Below are positions 41,217-50,914 of a DNA stretch of 64,000 nucleotides, piece by piece. The DNA lies in contig NZ_JHVC01000011.1 of assembly GCF_000619945.1 (NCBI RefSeq), forward strand, positions 62,001 to 126,000. The letters are read 5' to 3'. The stretch comes from Clostridium lundense DSM 17049. Lineage in GTDB: Bacteria; Bacillota; Clostridia; Clostridiales; Clostridiaceae. The notes beneath the pieces were generated by a model that did no database searches, was not told where the DNA came from, and saw nothing but the letters and a program-made list of their open reading frames with translations. A program made the translations under genes and the position numbers. How positions within the stretch are numbered: position 1 is the stretch's first letter; each line of letters begins with the position of its first letter.

Positions 41217-43907
41217 ATGGCCGTGAAAAAATCAGAATTATATTCCCTACTATGGGAAGCGTGTAATAAATTAAGAGGTGGCGTAGAGCCGTCAAGATAC
41301 AAAGACTACGTACTTGTATTGTTGTTTTTTAAATACGTATCAGATAGATACAAAGGACAACGATTTGCTGAGTTTACAGTAAGCGAAGGTGCATCATTTG
41401 ATGACTTAATTGCCGCAAAGGGCAAGAGTGATGTCGGTGAACGAGTAGATAAGATTATCCAAAAGTTCCTAGAAGAAAACCGTCTTCAAGGTTCTCTTCC
41501 TGATGTTAGTTTTAATAACCCAGATGAACTGGGTTCTGGCAAGGAACTAGTTGATAAAGTTTCTGGACTTATTGCTATATTCCAAAACCCTGCTATTGAT
41601 TTCAAAAGTAACAGAGCTAGTGGCGATGACATCATCGGAGATGCTTATGAGTACTTCATGATGAAATTTGCTCAAGAGTCTGGTAAGAGCAAGGGTCAAT
41701 TTTATACGCCTAGTGAAGTGTCACGTATCATTGCTAGACTTATTGGTATTGGTGATATCAAGAATGAGACTGGTAAGAAATGGACACTTCATGATCCTGC
41801 TGCGGGTAGCGGTTCTCTACTAATCCGTGCAGCAGATGAAGCCCCTATGGATGAAAACGGTGACTCTATAGTTACAATATATGGTCAAGAAAAATATCCA
41901 GATACTGCAGGTTTAGCAAAGATGAACTTTATCCTACATAACAAAGGTACAGGTGAAATCAAGAGTGGTAATACGTTAGCAAACCCAGCATATACGGATG
42001 ATTTCGGAGGGCTTAGAAAATTCGACTTTATTGTCATGAATCCACCCTTCTCAGATAAGGATTGGACTGATGGAATTAAACCATCAGAAGATAAATATAA
42101 AAGATTTGAAGGTTATGGCATTCCACCAGAGAAGAATGGTGACTATGCTTGGTTTTTACATGTTTTAAAGGCGTTAGATAGTAATGGTAAGGCAGGAATT
42201 ATTCTGCCCCACGGTGTACTATTCAGAGGGAATATAGAAGAGACCATTAGAAAAGCAGTTCTTGATAAGCGATACATCAAGGGCATAGTTGGTTTGCCTG
42301 CTAATTTGTTCTATGGCACAGGTATTCCTGCTTGCATCATAATTATCGATAAAGAAAATGCCGATAATCGTGAAGGCATCTTTATGGTAGATGCAAGCAG
42401 TGGATTTAAGAAAGATGGTAACAAGAATCGCCTTCGTGAACAAGATATTGAGAAGATAGTGCAAACATGCATAAATAAAGAAGAAATTAAGGGTTATTCT
42501 CGTTTTGTTACCTATAAAGAAATCTTGGAAGAAAACGATGGTAACCTGAATGTCCCTCGATATATCCAAAAGATTGATGATAAATTACCGCAAAATATTG
42601 CATCACATCTAAAGGGTGGAATTCCGGAAGTTGATATTGATTCAATAGAAAAGCTATGGAAAGTTTCACCGAAGTTAAAACAAGAGCTATTTATCCGTGT
42701 TGATGAAAAGCAAAACGTCTATAACCTTGCTACGTCACCAAACGAGATAGAAACGGTTATCTCTGAAGACGAAAATATCAAGAGTCAAAAAGAAACCGAA
42801 TGTGGAGAACTATTCGGGGCTTGGAAAAATGCAGTAAAAAATGTGCTGCTAAACATCAATGCAGATACAAATCCAAAGGAGTTAATTCGTAACATTGGTC
42901 TTGAAATCCTGCATGATTTCGAATCGGCACAGCTTTTAGACAATTACGATGTGTACGACTTCTTGCTAAATTATTGGAATGAGAAAATGCAAGATGATGT
43001 GTATGTAATTAAGGCTAGTGGATATGAGGCTGGTTGCGAGATTGAATATGTATACGCTCAAAAGAAAGCCAAAGATGAAAATGGAGAAGAAATAAAAGTT
43101 GATGACACTTCTAAAATGAAGTCGTTTGATGGTCTATTAATTTCAAGAGATATTATCGAGCGTGAGTATTTTGAAACTGAATTATTAGCACTTAATGAGT
43201 TGATAGAAAAATCTATATTGCTTGAATCTGAACTTGATGAAATGTGTGAAGAAGAATCTGGCGATGAAGGTTTGCTTGTAAATGCCCTAAATGAAAAAGG
43301 TGACAGCATTCCAAAGGCAAATCTTAATAAGCGGATTAGGGAACTCGAAAGTAAAAAGACCTCACCTGTAATGTGTGATATTACAAAGTTGATTGAATTG
43401 TTTGATGAGGGCAATACAATCGAAATGGAGAAAATCGTCAAAGATAACAATGAGCTAAAGGGCTATGAACTTAGAAATAAGAATGGTTCATTTGGTAAGG
43501 CAAAGTTAAAAACGGCGTTAAAAGAGGCAAACGACAATGCAGTTATCCCTGAAATTTATGCCGATGAGTACAACGCTCTTCTTGCATATCAAGCGAAGAT
43601 GACAGAAAAGGATGAGGTTGACAAGAAGACCAAGGAGGCACAAAAAGCACTTGATGATTTAGTACTTGCTAAATATAGCGAGTTAACGATTGATGAAATA
43701 AAGTATTTACTCTTTGACAAAAAGTGGATGGCAAGGCTTGAGGGTGATATTGCTGATGCGATTGACCAGGTACTGAATACTCTTGCGTCAAGAGTTGTCT
43801 TAATTGCAAGACGCTATGAGCATACTTTAGGAGAGATTGAGGAAAAGACAGCTCAATCAAAAGAAAAAGTGAAGTCTGCTTTGGAAAGGATGGGGTATAT
43901 TTGGTAA
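41217..43907 (+). CDS. hsdM: Type I restriction-modification methyltransferase subunit HsdM
   Basis: 896 residues; ATG 41217. The N-terminal HsdM bundle (LYSLLWEACNKLRGGVEPSR, YKDYVLVLLFFKYVSDRY) precedes a gamma-type N6-adenine methyltransferase: SAM motif HDPAAGSGSLL (D193) and catalytic NPPF at 275-278. It methylates adenine at the site chosen by HsdS. The C-terminal ~400 residues are a long charged, helical extension (KAKDENGEEIKVDD..., ELESKKTSPVMCD) not found in the classic ~500-residue enzymes; it may connect HsdS and HsdM. It overlaps hsdS by 7 nt. Confidence 0.93.
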   Translation: MAVKKSELYSLLWEACNKLRGGVEPSRYKDYVLVLLFFKYVSDRYKGQRFAEFTVSEGASFDDLIAAKGKSDVGERVDKIIQKFLEENRLQGSLPDVSFNNPDELGSGKELVDKVSGLIAIFQNPAIDFKSNRASGDDIIGDAYEYFMMKFAQESGKSKGQFYTPSEVSRIIARLIGIGDIKNETGKKWTLHDPAAGSGSLLIRAADEAPMDENGDSIVTIYGQEKYPDTAGLAKMNFILHNKGTGEIKSGNTLANPAYTDDFGGLRKFDFIVMNPPFSDKDWTDGIKPSEDKYKRFEGYGIPPEKNGDYAWFLHVLKALDSNGKAGIILPHGVLFRGNIEETIRKAVLDKRYIKGIVGLPANLFYGTGIPACIIIIDKENADNREGIFMVDASSGFKKDGNKNRLREQDIEKIVQTCINKEEIKGYSRFVTYKEILEENDGNLNVPRYIQKIDDKLPQNIASHLKGGIPEVDIDSIEKLWKVSPKLKQELFIRVDEKQNVYNLATSPNEIETVISEDENIKSQKETECGELFGAWKNAVKNVLLNINADTNPKELIRNIGLEILHDFESAQLLDNYDVYDFLLNYWNEKMQDDVYVIKASGYEAGCEIEYVYAQKKAKDENGEEIKVDDTSKMKSFDGLLISRDIIEREYFETELLALNELIEKSILLESELDEMCEEESGDEGLLVNALNEKGDSIPKANLNKRIRELESKKTSPVMCDITKLIELFDEGNTIEMEKIVKDNNELKGYELRNKNGSFGKAKLKTALKEANDNAVIPEIYADEYNALLAYQAKMTEKDEVDKKTKEAQKALDDLVLAKYSELTIDEIKYLLFDKKWMARLEGDIADAIDQVLNTLASRVVLIARRYEHTLGEIEEKTAQSKEKVKSALERMGYIW

Positions 43908-45100
43908 CTCATCTAGAAGATTGGAGACAATTACAATTAAAGGATTTAGGGCATATTCAAATGTGTCGTAGGATTTTTCAATACCAAACAAAATCTTATG
44001 GGGCTATTCCTTTCTACAAAATTAGTACTTTTGGTAAAAAGGCAGATGCATATATTTCAAGAGACTTGTTTGAAAGATATAAAAACGTTTATCCGTATCC
44101 TGACAAAGGTGATGTACTAATATCAGCAGCTGGGACAGTAGGAAAAGTAGTTAAATTTGATGGAAAAGAATCGTATTTTCAAGACTCCAACATTGTGTGG
44201 CTTAAAGTTAATAAGGAAGTAGTTGATAGAGAATTTCTGTATTGGTTTTATCGCTCTTATCCCTGGAAAGCTTTAGAGGGGACAACAATAAAGAGATTGT
44301 ATAACAACATTATTTTAAATACCGATATCAATCTCCCGTCTATTGAAGAGCAGAAAGAAATAGCCCAAACACTTTCCGACTTTGATGAGCATATTGGCAA
44401 CTTAACCGAACTAATCGAAAAGAAAAAAGCTATCCGAGATGGAGCTTTGGAAGACCTCATTAGAGGCAATACTAGGGTTGATGGTTTTGACAAGGAATGG
44501 GAAACTGTTTCTTTTAACCAAGTGATTAAACCAAAAGCAAGAATTGGATGGCAAGGTTTAAAAAAGGAAGAGTATTTAAGAAGTGGATACAGTTATTTAA
44601 TTGGGGGCACTGATTTCCATAATGGAAAGGTCAATCTGGAGAACATATCATACGTATCAAAAGAACGATACGATATGGATTCAAATATTCAAGTCGAGTC
44701 AAATAATGTACTGGTAACAAAAGATGGAACGATTGGTAAGGTAGCACTGGTTCCTAAATTGGATAAACCAGCAACTCTGAATAGCGGAGTTTTTGTTTTC
44801 AGAACAACGCCTAGCCTTCTTCCAACGTTTCTCTATAGAGTTTTGTTGTCCTCAATTTTTAAAGAGTTTATTAATACATTGTCCGCAGGTTCTACAATAA
44901 AGCATCTATATCAAAAAGATTTAAGTAATTTTGAGTTTAGAATGCCACAGGATATTAGAGAACAACAAGCCATCGCCTCTGTCTTAACAGATATGGATGA
45001 AGAAATCGAATCTCTCGAAATAGAAAAAGAGAAGATAATGGGAATTAGAGAAGGTGCAATGGATGACCTTTTAACAGGCCGTGTGCGTCTTAAATTATAA
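43901..45100 (+). CDS. hsdS: Type I restriction-modification specificity subunit HsdS
   Basis: 399 residues from TTG 43901, overlapping the hsdM stop. Two target-recognition domains are separated and followed by conserved helical regions: SIEEQKEIAQTLSDFDEHIG...EKKKAIRDGALEDLIRGNTR (centre) and DIREQQAIASVLTDMDEEIE...EKIMGIREGAMDDLLTGRVR (end). These near-repeats set the distance between the two half-sites. The first TRD is at the N-terminus without much preceding sequence. The recognition sequence cannot be deduced from the sequence. Confidence 0.92.
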   Translation: MVTHLEDWRQLQLKDLGHIQMCRRIFQYQTKSYGAIPFYKISTFGKKADAYISRDLFERYKNVYPYPDKGDVLISAAGTVGKVVKFDGKESYFQDSNIVWLKVNKEVVDREFLYWFYRSYPWKALEGTTIKRLYNNIILNTDINLPSIEEQKEIAQTLSDFDEHIGNLTELIEKKKAIRDGALEDLIRGNTRVDGFDKEWETVSFNQVIKPKARIGWQGLKKEEYLRSGYSYLIGGTDFHNGKVNLENISYVSKERYDMDSNIQVESNNVLVTKDGTIGKVALVPKLDKPATLNSGVFVFRTTPSLLPTFLYRVLLSSIFKEFINTLSAGSTIKHLYQKDLSNFEFRMPQDIREQQAIASVLTDMDEEIESLEIEKEKIMGIREGAMDDLLTGRVRLKL

Positions 45101-45113
45101 GGAGGTTAAGTTT

Positions 45114-48100
45114 ATGTCTGTTGATTTAGAAAGAAAATTACAAAATAAGGTCATCCACTGGTTAATAGATGAAGAAAAAGACGGTGGTTTAGGCTACACA
45201 TATCTTGGCAACCTTGAAGATCAAGACAACACACCAGTTAAAGAGGACTTGCTAAAGAAGAATCTAGAAAAGCGCGGTTATACGAAAGACCAAATTTCAA
45301 AAGCAGTAAATGAACTTGTTACTAAGGCAAGTAATCAAGTGGATAGCTTATATCAAACCAATAAAGAGGTCTATTCCCTACTTCGTTACGGAAAGCAAGG
45401 TGTAAAGGACGATAATAAAAATCGTCAAACTGTGCATTATATCGACTGGGATAATGTAGAAAATAATGATTTTTATGTCGCTGAAGAAGTAAGTGTACTT
45501 TGTTTTAATCAGATAGAAAGAAAACGTCCTGATGTGGTACTGTATATAAACGGCATCGCTCTTGGCGTATTTGAGTTAAAGCGATCATGCGTGAGTATTG
45601 GCGAAGGTATTCGCCAAAATCTTACAAATCAAAAAAAAGAGTATATTCAGCCTTTTTTTAGTACCGTTCAATTAATTTTTGCAGGAAATGAGGCAGAGGG
45701 GCTTAAGTACGGTACTACCGAAACGGCTGAAAAGTATTTTCTTAAATGGAAAGAAGATATCAAAGCCACCGATGACCTTTCTGCAACTATCAAGGATATT
45801 CAATCTAAAGAAAAGAATAAGCTAAGAGATGCTATAGTCTCTCTTTGTCAAAAAGAACGTTTTTTATCGTTGATTTATGACTTCATTATCTTTGATGCTG
45901 GAGTGAAGAAGGTTACAAGACATAATCAGTACTTTGCAAATATTGCTGCAAGGAAAAGGATTATTGAAAATGAGGGTGGTATCATTTGGAATACACAAGG
46001 TTCAGGTAAGTCGTTGATAATGGTTTGGCTGGCTAAGTGGATTATTGAAAATGTGGCAGATAGCCGTGTAGTTATCATTACAGACCGTGATGAGCTTGAT
46101 GACCAAATAGAGAGCCTATTTATTGATGTTAATGAGAAAGTTAAAAGAGCAAAGAGTTGCTCTGATTTAAGAGAAATACTAAATAAAAATGATGATTCTA
46201 TCATATGCTCTTTAATTCATAAGTATGGACACAATGCAGGTAAACAATCCGATGTGGATCAGTATCGGAAAGAGTTATTAAAGGACTTACCTGCTGACTT
46301 TATGGCAAAAGGAAACATTATTGCCTTTATTGACGAATGCCACCGTACAAACTCGGGGAAATTACACGAGGCTGTTAAAGTATTGATGCCTGAAGCAGTG
46401 CTTATAGGTTTTACAGGAACACCGCTGCTTAAAAAGGACAAGAAAACCAGCCTTGAAACATTTGGATCGTATATTCACACTTATAAATTTGATGAGGGTG
46501 TTGAAGATGGTGTTGTTCTTGATTTGCGTTATGAGGCAAGAGATGTTGACCAAGATTTATCCAATAAGGACAAGGTAGATTTGTGGTTTGATAATAAAAC
46601 CTTTGGTCTTACTGAAAGAGCAAAGACAAATTTAAAACAAAGCTGGACTGCAATCAATAAATTATATAGTTCAAGACAAAGACTTGAGAAAATTGCAGGG
46701 GATATTATCTTTGACATGAATTTAAAACCGCGCCTTAAAAATGAACGTGGAACGGCTATGCTGGTTGCTAACAGTATATACGAGGCTTGTAGATATTGGG
46801 ATATCTTTACTAGCAATGGCTTTAATAGGTGTGCTGTTGTCACCTCTTACGAACCTTCAGCCGCTAGTGTAAGAACTGCTACGAGCGACTTAAGTCAAGA
46901 GGGTGAAGAAGAATATAAGAAGTCTATTTATGAGCGGATGCTTAGAGGTAAAAAACTATCCGAGTTCGAAAAAGAAGTAAAAGAACAATTCAAGAAAGAA
47001 CCTGCTAAAATGAAGTTACTTATTGTAGTGGACAAACTATTAACAGGTTTTGATGCACCAAGTGCCACTTATCTATATATTGATAAATCTATGCGTGATC
47101 ATGACTTGTTCCAAGCAATCTGTCGAGTTAATAGACCAGATGGTGAGGATAAAGACTATGGTTACATTGTAGATTATATGGATTTGTTCCGTAATGTACA
47201 GTTGGCAGTTGCTGATTATACAACTGAGGCTTTCGATAACTTTGATAAAGAAGATGTTGAGGGGCTTATTAAGAATCGTTATGATGAAGCTAAATCTGAA
47301 ATGGTAGGTGCAATTGCATCACTTAAAGATTTGCTGGAAAATGTAAATGATCCGAAAGAGGATACTGATTATATTGAATATTTCTGTGGTGAAAATAGTG
47401 AGGATGATGAGAGAATAGGTCGTAGGGATATTTTATACGCTCTTACTGCATCCCTGACTCGTTCCTTTGCAAATTGCTGTGATAAACTTGTGAGCAACTA
47501 TGGTTATTCAGATAATCAAGTTAACCAGCTTAGAAGTGATATTTCTGGATATAACAAAATAAAAGAAATGATTAAACTTGCGAGTTGTGATTATATTGAC
47601 TTGAAGCCTTATGAGGCGGATATGCGTTATATCTTGGACACCTACATTCGTGCCGAAGATTCTAAGGTCGTAAGCGAACTAGCCAATATGCCATTGGTTG
47701 AGTTGCTATTAAATAATACAACTACAACACCAATAGATGCATTAGTGAAAGAACTTCCAGGAAGCGATAATGCTAAAGCGGAGATAATTGAAAATAACTT
47801 GCAACATGAAATTGTTAAGAAGATGTCATCAAATAAAGTCTACTATGGTAAGCTATCGGAAATGCTCCAAATAGTTATTGACCAAAGACGAATTGAGGCT
47901 ATGAGTTATGAGGAGTATCTGCGTCAAGTGGTAGAACTAGCACAAGCAATTTTACATCCGGAAGAAAATTCTGATTATCCAGATGCTATTAAGAAAAGCG
48001 AAGCCAGAAGAGCTTTCTTTGATTACTTTGATAGAGATGAAAAACTGGCTATAAATAGTGACAATACTATCCGTAATGCAATACGTCCTGATTGGAAGCG

Positions 48101-48239
48101 AAATTTCCAGAAACAACAAAATATAAGACTTGCTATATATCAAAATTTATTGGTATATGGTTATGACGAAGATGCAGCAACTGAAAAAACAAATGCCGTC
48201 TTCGAAATAGCTGAAAGACAGGGAGAATACGATGTGTAA
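45114..48239 (+). CDS. hsdR: Type I restriction endonuclease subunit HsdR
   Basis: 1041 residues from ATG 45114, which has AAGGAGG 7 nt upstream. The nuclease domain contains D141 (RPDVVLY) and E154-L-K156 (VFELK) of the PD-(D/E)xK core. The motor has Walker A QGSGKS (G296 on), DECH at 407-410 and FTGTPLL, followed by the second RecA-like domain (LLIVVDKLLTGFDAPS, FQAICRVNRP). It translocates DNA and cuts unmethylated invaders in complex with HsdM and HsdS. The last 8 bases overlap the start of the YgjP-type gene. Confidence 0.94.
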   Translation: MSVDLERKLQNKVIHWLIDEEKDGGLGYTYLGNLEDQDNTPVKEDLLKKNLEKRGYTKDQISKAVNELVTKASNQVDSLYQTNKEVYSLLRYGKQGVKDDNKNRQTVHYIDWDNVENNDFYVAEEVSVLCFNQIERKRPDVVLYINGIALGVFELKRSCVSIGEGIRQNLTNQKKEYIQPFFSTVQLIFAGNEAEGLKYGTTETAEKYFLKWKEDIKATDDLSATIKDIQSKEKNKLRDAIVSLCQKERFLSLIYDFIIFDAGVKKVTRHNQYFANIAARKRIIENEGGIIWNTQGSGKSLIMVWLAKWIIENVADSRVVIITDRDELDDQIESLFIDVNEKVKRAKSCSDLREILNKNDDSIICSLIHKYGHNAGKQSDVDQYRKELLKDLPADFMAKGNIIAFIDECHRTNSGKLHEAVKVLMPEAVLIGFTGTPLLKKDKKTSLETFGSYIHTYKFDEGVEDGVVLDLRYEARDVDQDLSNKDKVDLWFDNKTFGLTERAKTNLKQSWTAINKLYSSRQRLEKIAGDIIFDMNLKPRLKNERGTAMLVANSIYEACRYWDIFTSNGFNRCAVVTSYEPSAASVRTATSDLSQEGEEEYKKSIYERMLRGKKLSEFEKEVKEQFKKEPAKMKLLIVVDKLLTGFDAPSATYLYIDKSMRDHDLFQAICRVNRPDGEDKDYGYIVDYMDLFRNVQLAVADYTTEAFDNFDKEDVEGLIKNRYDEAKSEMVGAIASLKDLLENVNDPKEDTDYIEYFCGENSEDDERIGRRDILYALTASLTRSFANCCDKLVSNYGYSDNQVNQLRSDISGYNKIKEMIKLASCDYIDLKPYEADMRYILDTYIRAEDSKVVSELANMPLVELLLNNTTTTPIDALVKELPGSDNAKAEIIENNLQHEIVKKMSSNKVYYGKLSEMLQIVIDQRRIEAMSYEEYLRQVVELAQAILHPEENSDYPDAIKKSEARRAFFDYFDRDEKLAINSDNTIRNAIRPDWKRNFQKQQNIRLAIYQNLLVYGYDEDAATEKTNAVFEIAERQGEYDV

Positions 48240-48981
48240 TGAAGTAATAATTGGCGGTATGCCAATAGAGATTATCAAAAAGCAAAATCTAAAAAATCTT
48301 TATATAAGGGTTAATCCCCCAGAAGGAAATGTAACCGTCAGCACTCCTAGTGATTATCCTGATGAAGAAATAAGGCTTTTTGTTTTAAAGAAAATGCCAG
48401 AGATTACCAAGGTGAGAGATCGAATGTTATCACAACCACGTCAAACTGAACGTGAATATGTGTCTGGCGAATCACATTATTTATGGGGAAAGCCTTACCG
48501 TTTACAGGTCGTTTATGAAGGAAACAAATACGAAATTACTAAACTACCAAATAAAATAATTTTAACTGCTCCCGAGAGATCAACTAAAGAATCTAGGGAG
48601 AGGGCTTTTAACGAATGGTACAGAGAAGAACTTAAACGAGTATTGAATGGTGTGGTTTCAAGGTGCGAGGCAAAGACAAATCTTTATGCTAATGAATACA
48701 AAATAAAAAACATGAGGACAAAATGGGGTACTTGTAATATTGATAAAAAAAGAATATGGATTAATTTGCAGCTTGCTAAAAAACCAGTCGAATGTCTTGA
48801 GTATGTGGTTATACATGAACTAGTACACTTGATAGAAAAGAATCACACCCATAGATTCCATGCACTTGTTGAGGAGTTCTACCCTACCTGGAAAGAGGCA
48901 AGAAAGCTATTAGCAGAGCTGCCTTTAGATTATATTGAAAAAGGGGAGTGGGTAGAGAATGAAGAGCAAAATAACATCTAG
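48232..48981 (+). CDS. YgjP-type metallopeptidase
   Basis: 249 residues; ATG 48232 within the end of hsdR. The zinc motif HELVH is at residues 195-199 with a downstream ligand in HTHRFHALVEEFYP. RTKWGTCNIDKKRIWINLQLAKKP is the typical block before it. This is the YgjP-like/SprT-related (DUF45) family. It is often encoded directly behind hsdR in type I loci, but its role there is unknown. The end overlaps the next gene by 23 nt, so it belongs to the same operon. Confidence 0.85.
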   Translation: MCNEVIIGGMPIEIIKKQNLKNLYIRVNPPEGNVTVSTPSDYPDEEIRLFVLKKMPEITKVRDRMLSQPRQTEREYVSGESHYLWGKPYRLQVVYEGNKYEITKLPNKIILTAPERSTKESRERAFNEWYREELKRVLNGVVSRCEAKTNLYANEYKIKNMRTKWGTCNIDKKRIWINLQLAKKPVECLEYVVIHELVHLIEKNHTHRFHALVEEFYPTWKEARKLLAELPLDYIEKGEWVENEEQNNI

Positions 48982-50545
48982 TGATATTTTTGATATTAAT
49001 AAAAAATCGGGCGCATTGATACTTGGAAAGAATCGACTTGATGATTATGCAACTAAATTTCTAACAAAATATTGTAAGCAGGCATTGGTTAATCCAATGC
49101 CTCTTCCAGTTGAGGAGATTCTTCAGGATATGGGACTTACAGTACAAGAAGTTTCCTTATCTAGCAATTTAGATGTTTTTGGTTGCTGTTTGCTACTAGA
49201 CGCACATGTAGATGTTTATGACCAAGAAACAAGGCAATATACATCAACCGCTTTTAATGCTGGAACTGTATTGATTGATCCATTATCTGAAGCTGTATTT
49301 GGTGAAGGTTCGAGAAGAAACACACTAATCCATGAGGCACTGCATTGGGAAAAAGATAAAAGATATTTTGAAATCCTTGAGATAAAAAATAAAGACGCAA
49401 CTGAAAAGCTATACCCTATTTTATGCCGTCAATCTGAGACTTTCTATACTCCACCTGAGGGAAAGAACACAAAAGAAAATGAAGTAAGGTGGTTGGAATG
49501 GCAGGCACATAGATTAGCACCAAGAGTCCTTATGCCAAAAAACAGCTTTAAAAAGAAGGCACTGGAGTTTATTCAACAATATAAAGAGGCTGGAGAAAAT
49601 GTTATATTATCGTGTGACACTTTAATTGAAAATTTAAGTATCTTCTTTAAAACGTCACGGTTATCAGTAAAATATAGATTGATTGAGGTTGGTCTTAAAG
49701 ATACAATTTCAAGGTTTTCAGATTATGAAGATGTCTATGAAGAAATCAATAGCAATAAAGATTTTGTCAAATTAACTCCAGTAGAAGCGTTAAAGATTGT
49801 TGACACAGATTCAGTTCTTAAAGGATGGATAAGCGATGGACGATTTGTTTATGCTGACGGGTACTTTGTTCTCGCTGACATACAGTATGTAAAACAAAAA
49901 GATGGAGTACTTCATTTAACTGCTAAAGCAAAGAAAAATCTTGCAAAATGTGTTATTAATATTCGTGAGCAAAAGTTTACTACATATGAAAATGCCGATA
50001 AAGATTTTCTTGGTTATGCGGTACTTAGAAAAGTAGAAGGAATTGACAATAGACTTCTTACATTCCATCCAAAGTATCAGTCTTCTTTAATGTGTGAACC
50101 AGAAGAGGCTTACCAAGCATTTTATAAACAGTTAGCTTCTTATGATGAACAAGAAGAAATTGAACTTATGAAGATGATAGGAGACCCAACTAAATCTCTG
50201 TGCGAGTGTTTATGGTTTTTGATGGAGAATAGAAAATGGAACTATCCTAAGCAATTTAACGAAGAGACAGGACTGCACATAAACTATCACGGTAAAATTA
50301 AGAAAAATAACTATAACAACATGACTACTAATGTTTTGATGGCGATTTGTGTAGCCATGAGATTAAGTTCGAGAATAACACAAAAGTTATTTGATAAATC
50401 AAATAACAAATTAAATTATTATTCTGATCCTGATAAAACCTATATTCGTATAATGGATACTATGCCGGGACTCTCGCTTGACGATTTCAATGGAGTCTTA
50501 GGGCAGTTTGGAATACCTGAACTAGGTAGTGAAATAAAGAATTAA
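48959..50545 (+). CDS. Large ImmA/IrrE-type metallopeptidase of the RM operon
   Basis: 528 residues; ATG 48959, 23 nt inside the preceding gene. The motif HEALH is at 125-129 (RNTLIHEALHWEKDKRYFE), and WLEWQAHRLAPRVLMPKNSF is the conserved downstream block of ImmA/IrrE (COG2856-like) peptidases. Such enzymes usually cleave a phage or stress repressor. This protein is two to three times longer than ImmA: about 300 extra C-terminal residues with no motif I recognise. Being the last gene of the coupled hsdMSR operon, it may act in regulation or defence. A terminator follows. Confidence 0.78.
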   Translation: MKSKITSSDIFDINKKSGALILGKNRLDDYATKFLTKYCKQALVNPMPLPVEEILQDMGLTVQEVSLSSNLDVFGCCLLLDAHVDVYDQETRQYTSTAFNAGTVLIDPLSEAVFGEGSRRNTLIHEALHWEKDKRYFEILEIKNKDATEKLYPILCRQSETFYTPPEGKNTKENEVRWLEWQAHRLAPRVLMPKNSFKKKALEFIQQYKEAGENVILSCDTLIENLSIFFKTSRLSVKYRLIEVGLKDTISRFSDYEDVYEEINSNKDFVKLTPVEALKIVDTDSVLKGWISDGRFVYADGYFVLADIQYVKQKDGVLHLTAKAKKNLAKCVINIREQKFTTYENADKDFLGYAVLRKVEGIDNRLLTFHPKYQSSLMCEPEEAYQAFYKQLASYDEQEEIELMKMIGDPTKSLCECLWFLMENRKWNYPKQFNEETGLHINYHGKIKKNNYNNMTTNVLMAICVAMRLSSRITQKLFDKSNNKLNYYSDPDKTYIRIMDTMPGLSLDDFNGVLGQFGIPELGSEIKN

Positions 50546-50573
50546 AAGTTCGTTAACTCGTTGAGTTGGTTTT

Positions 50574-50600
50574 GGACCCCGAAAGGGGTTCTTTTTTTTT
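50574..50600 (+). terminator. Terminator of the restriction-modification operon
   Basis: GGACCCC (50574-50580) with a GAAA loop pairs with GGGGTTC (50585-50591), followed by nine T. Confidence 0.92.
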
Positions 50601-50878
50601 GCTCAAAATTGAAAAAACCCTATTTATAAGGAAACAAAAGCCAACTCTATGAGTTGGTCGCTGAATTTTGAAATCTTTTATGTTTATAAGTGTAAGGCTC
50701 AGGTCTTACAAAAATTTAAATACGTCTAAAGCTGGCCAGTAGAAGACGGTGGATACATAAATGAATCGAAGATAGTCAATGAAGGGCTATTGGAAAAGTT
50801 TATGCTCCTCCGTTTTATTTCCTATGCACATTTTCGGGAAGTAACTCTGTTGGTCATTTTTTCTAAGACTCATTAGTA

Positions 50879-50908
50879 CTCCGCCGTCTTGCAAGACGGG
50901 AACAGGAG
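50879..50908 (+). promoter_or_regulatory. Hairpin that can hide the RBS of the sigma-like gene
   Basis: The perfect palindrome CCGTCTTGCAAGACGG (50884-50899) is flanked by CTCC (50879-50882) and GGAG (50905-50908). The latter is the ribosome-binding sequence for ATG 50915, so the fold could limit translation. Confidence 0.45.
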
Positions 50909-50914
50909 AATCTA

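Larger units (their letters stand above)
50546..50914. other. 369-bp intergenic region between defence and replication modules
   Basis: It contains the operon terminator, a hairpin CCAACTC-tat-GAGTTGG (50641-50657) and a 16-bp perfect palindrome next to the RBS of the following gene. A frame of about 48 codons without start (near 50736-50877) is open but not convincing as a gene. Confidence 0.5.

Noticed and set aside
43058..43450. 130-codon minus-strand ORF within hsdM
   Set aside because: It is serine-rich and antisense to a clearly coding region; the pattern is that of a mirror frame of acidic codons.
50736..50877. Open frame of about 48 codons before the sigma-like gene
   Set aside because: It has no start codon with a ribosome-binding site, and the sequence is followed by the regulatory hairpin of the next gene.
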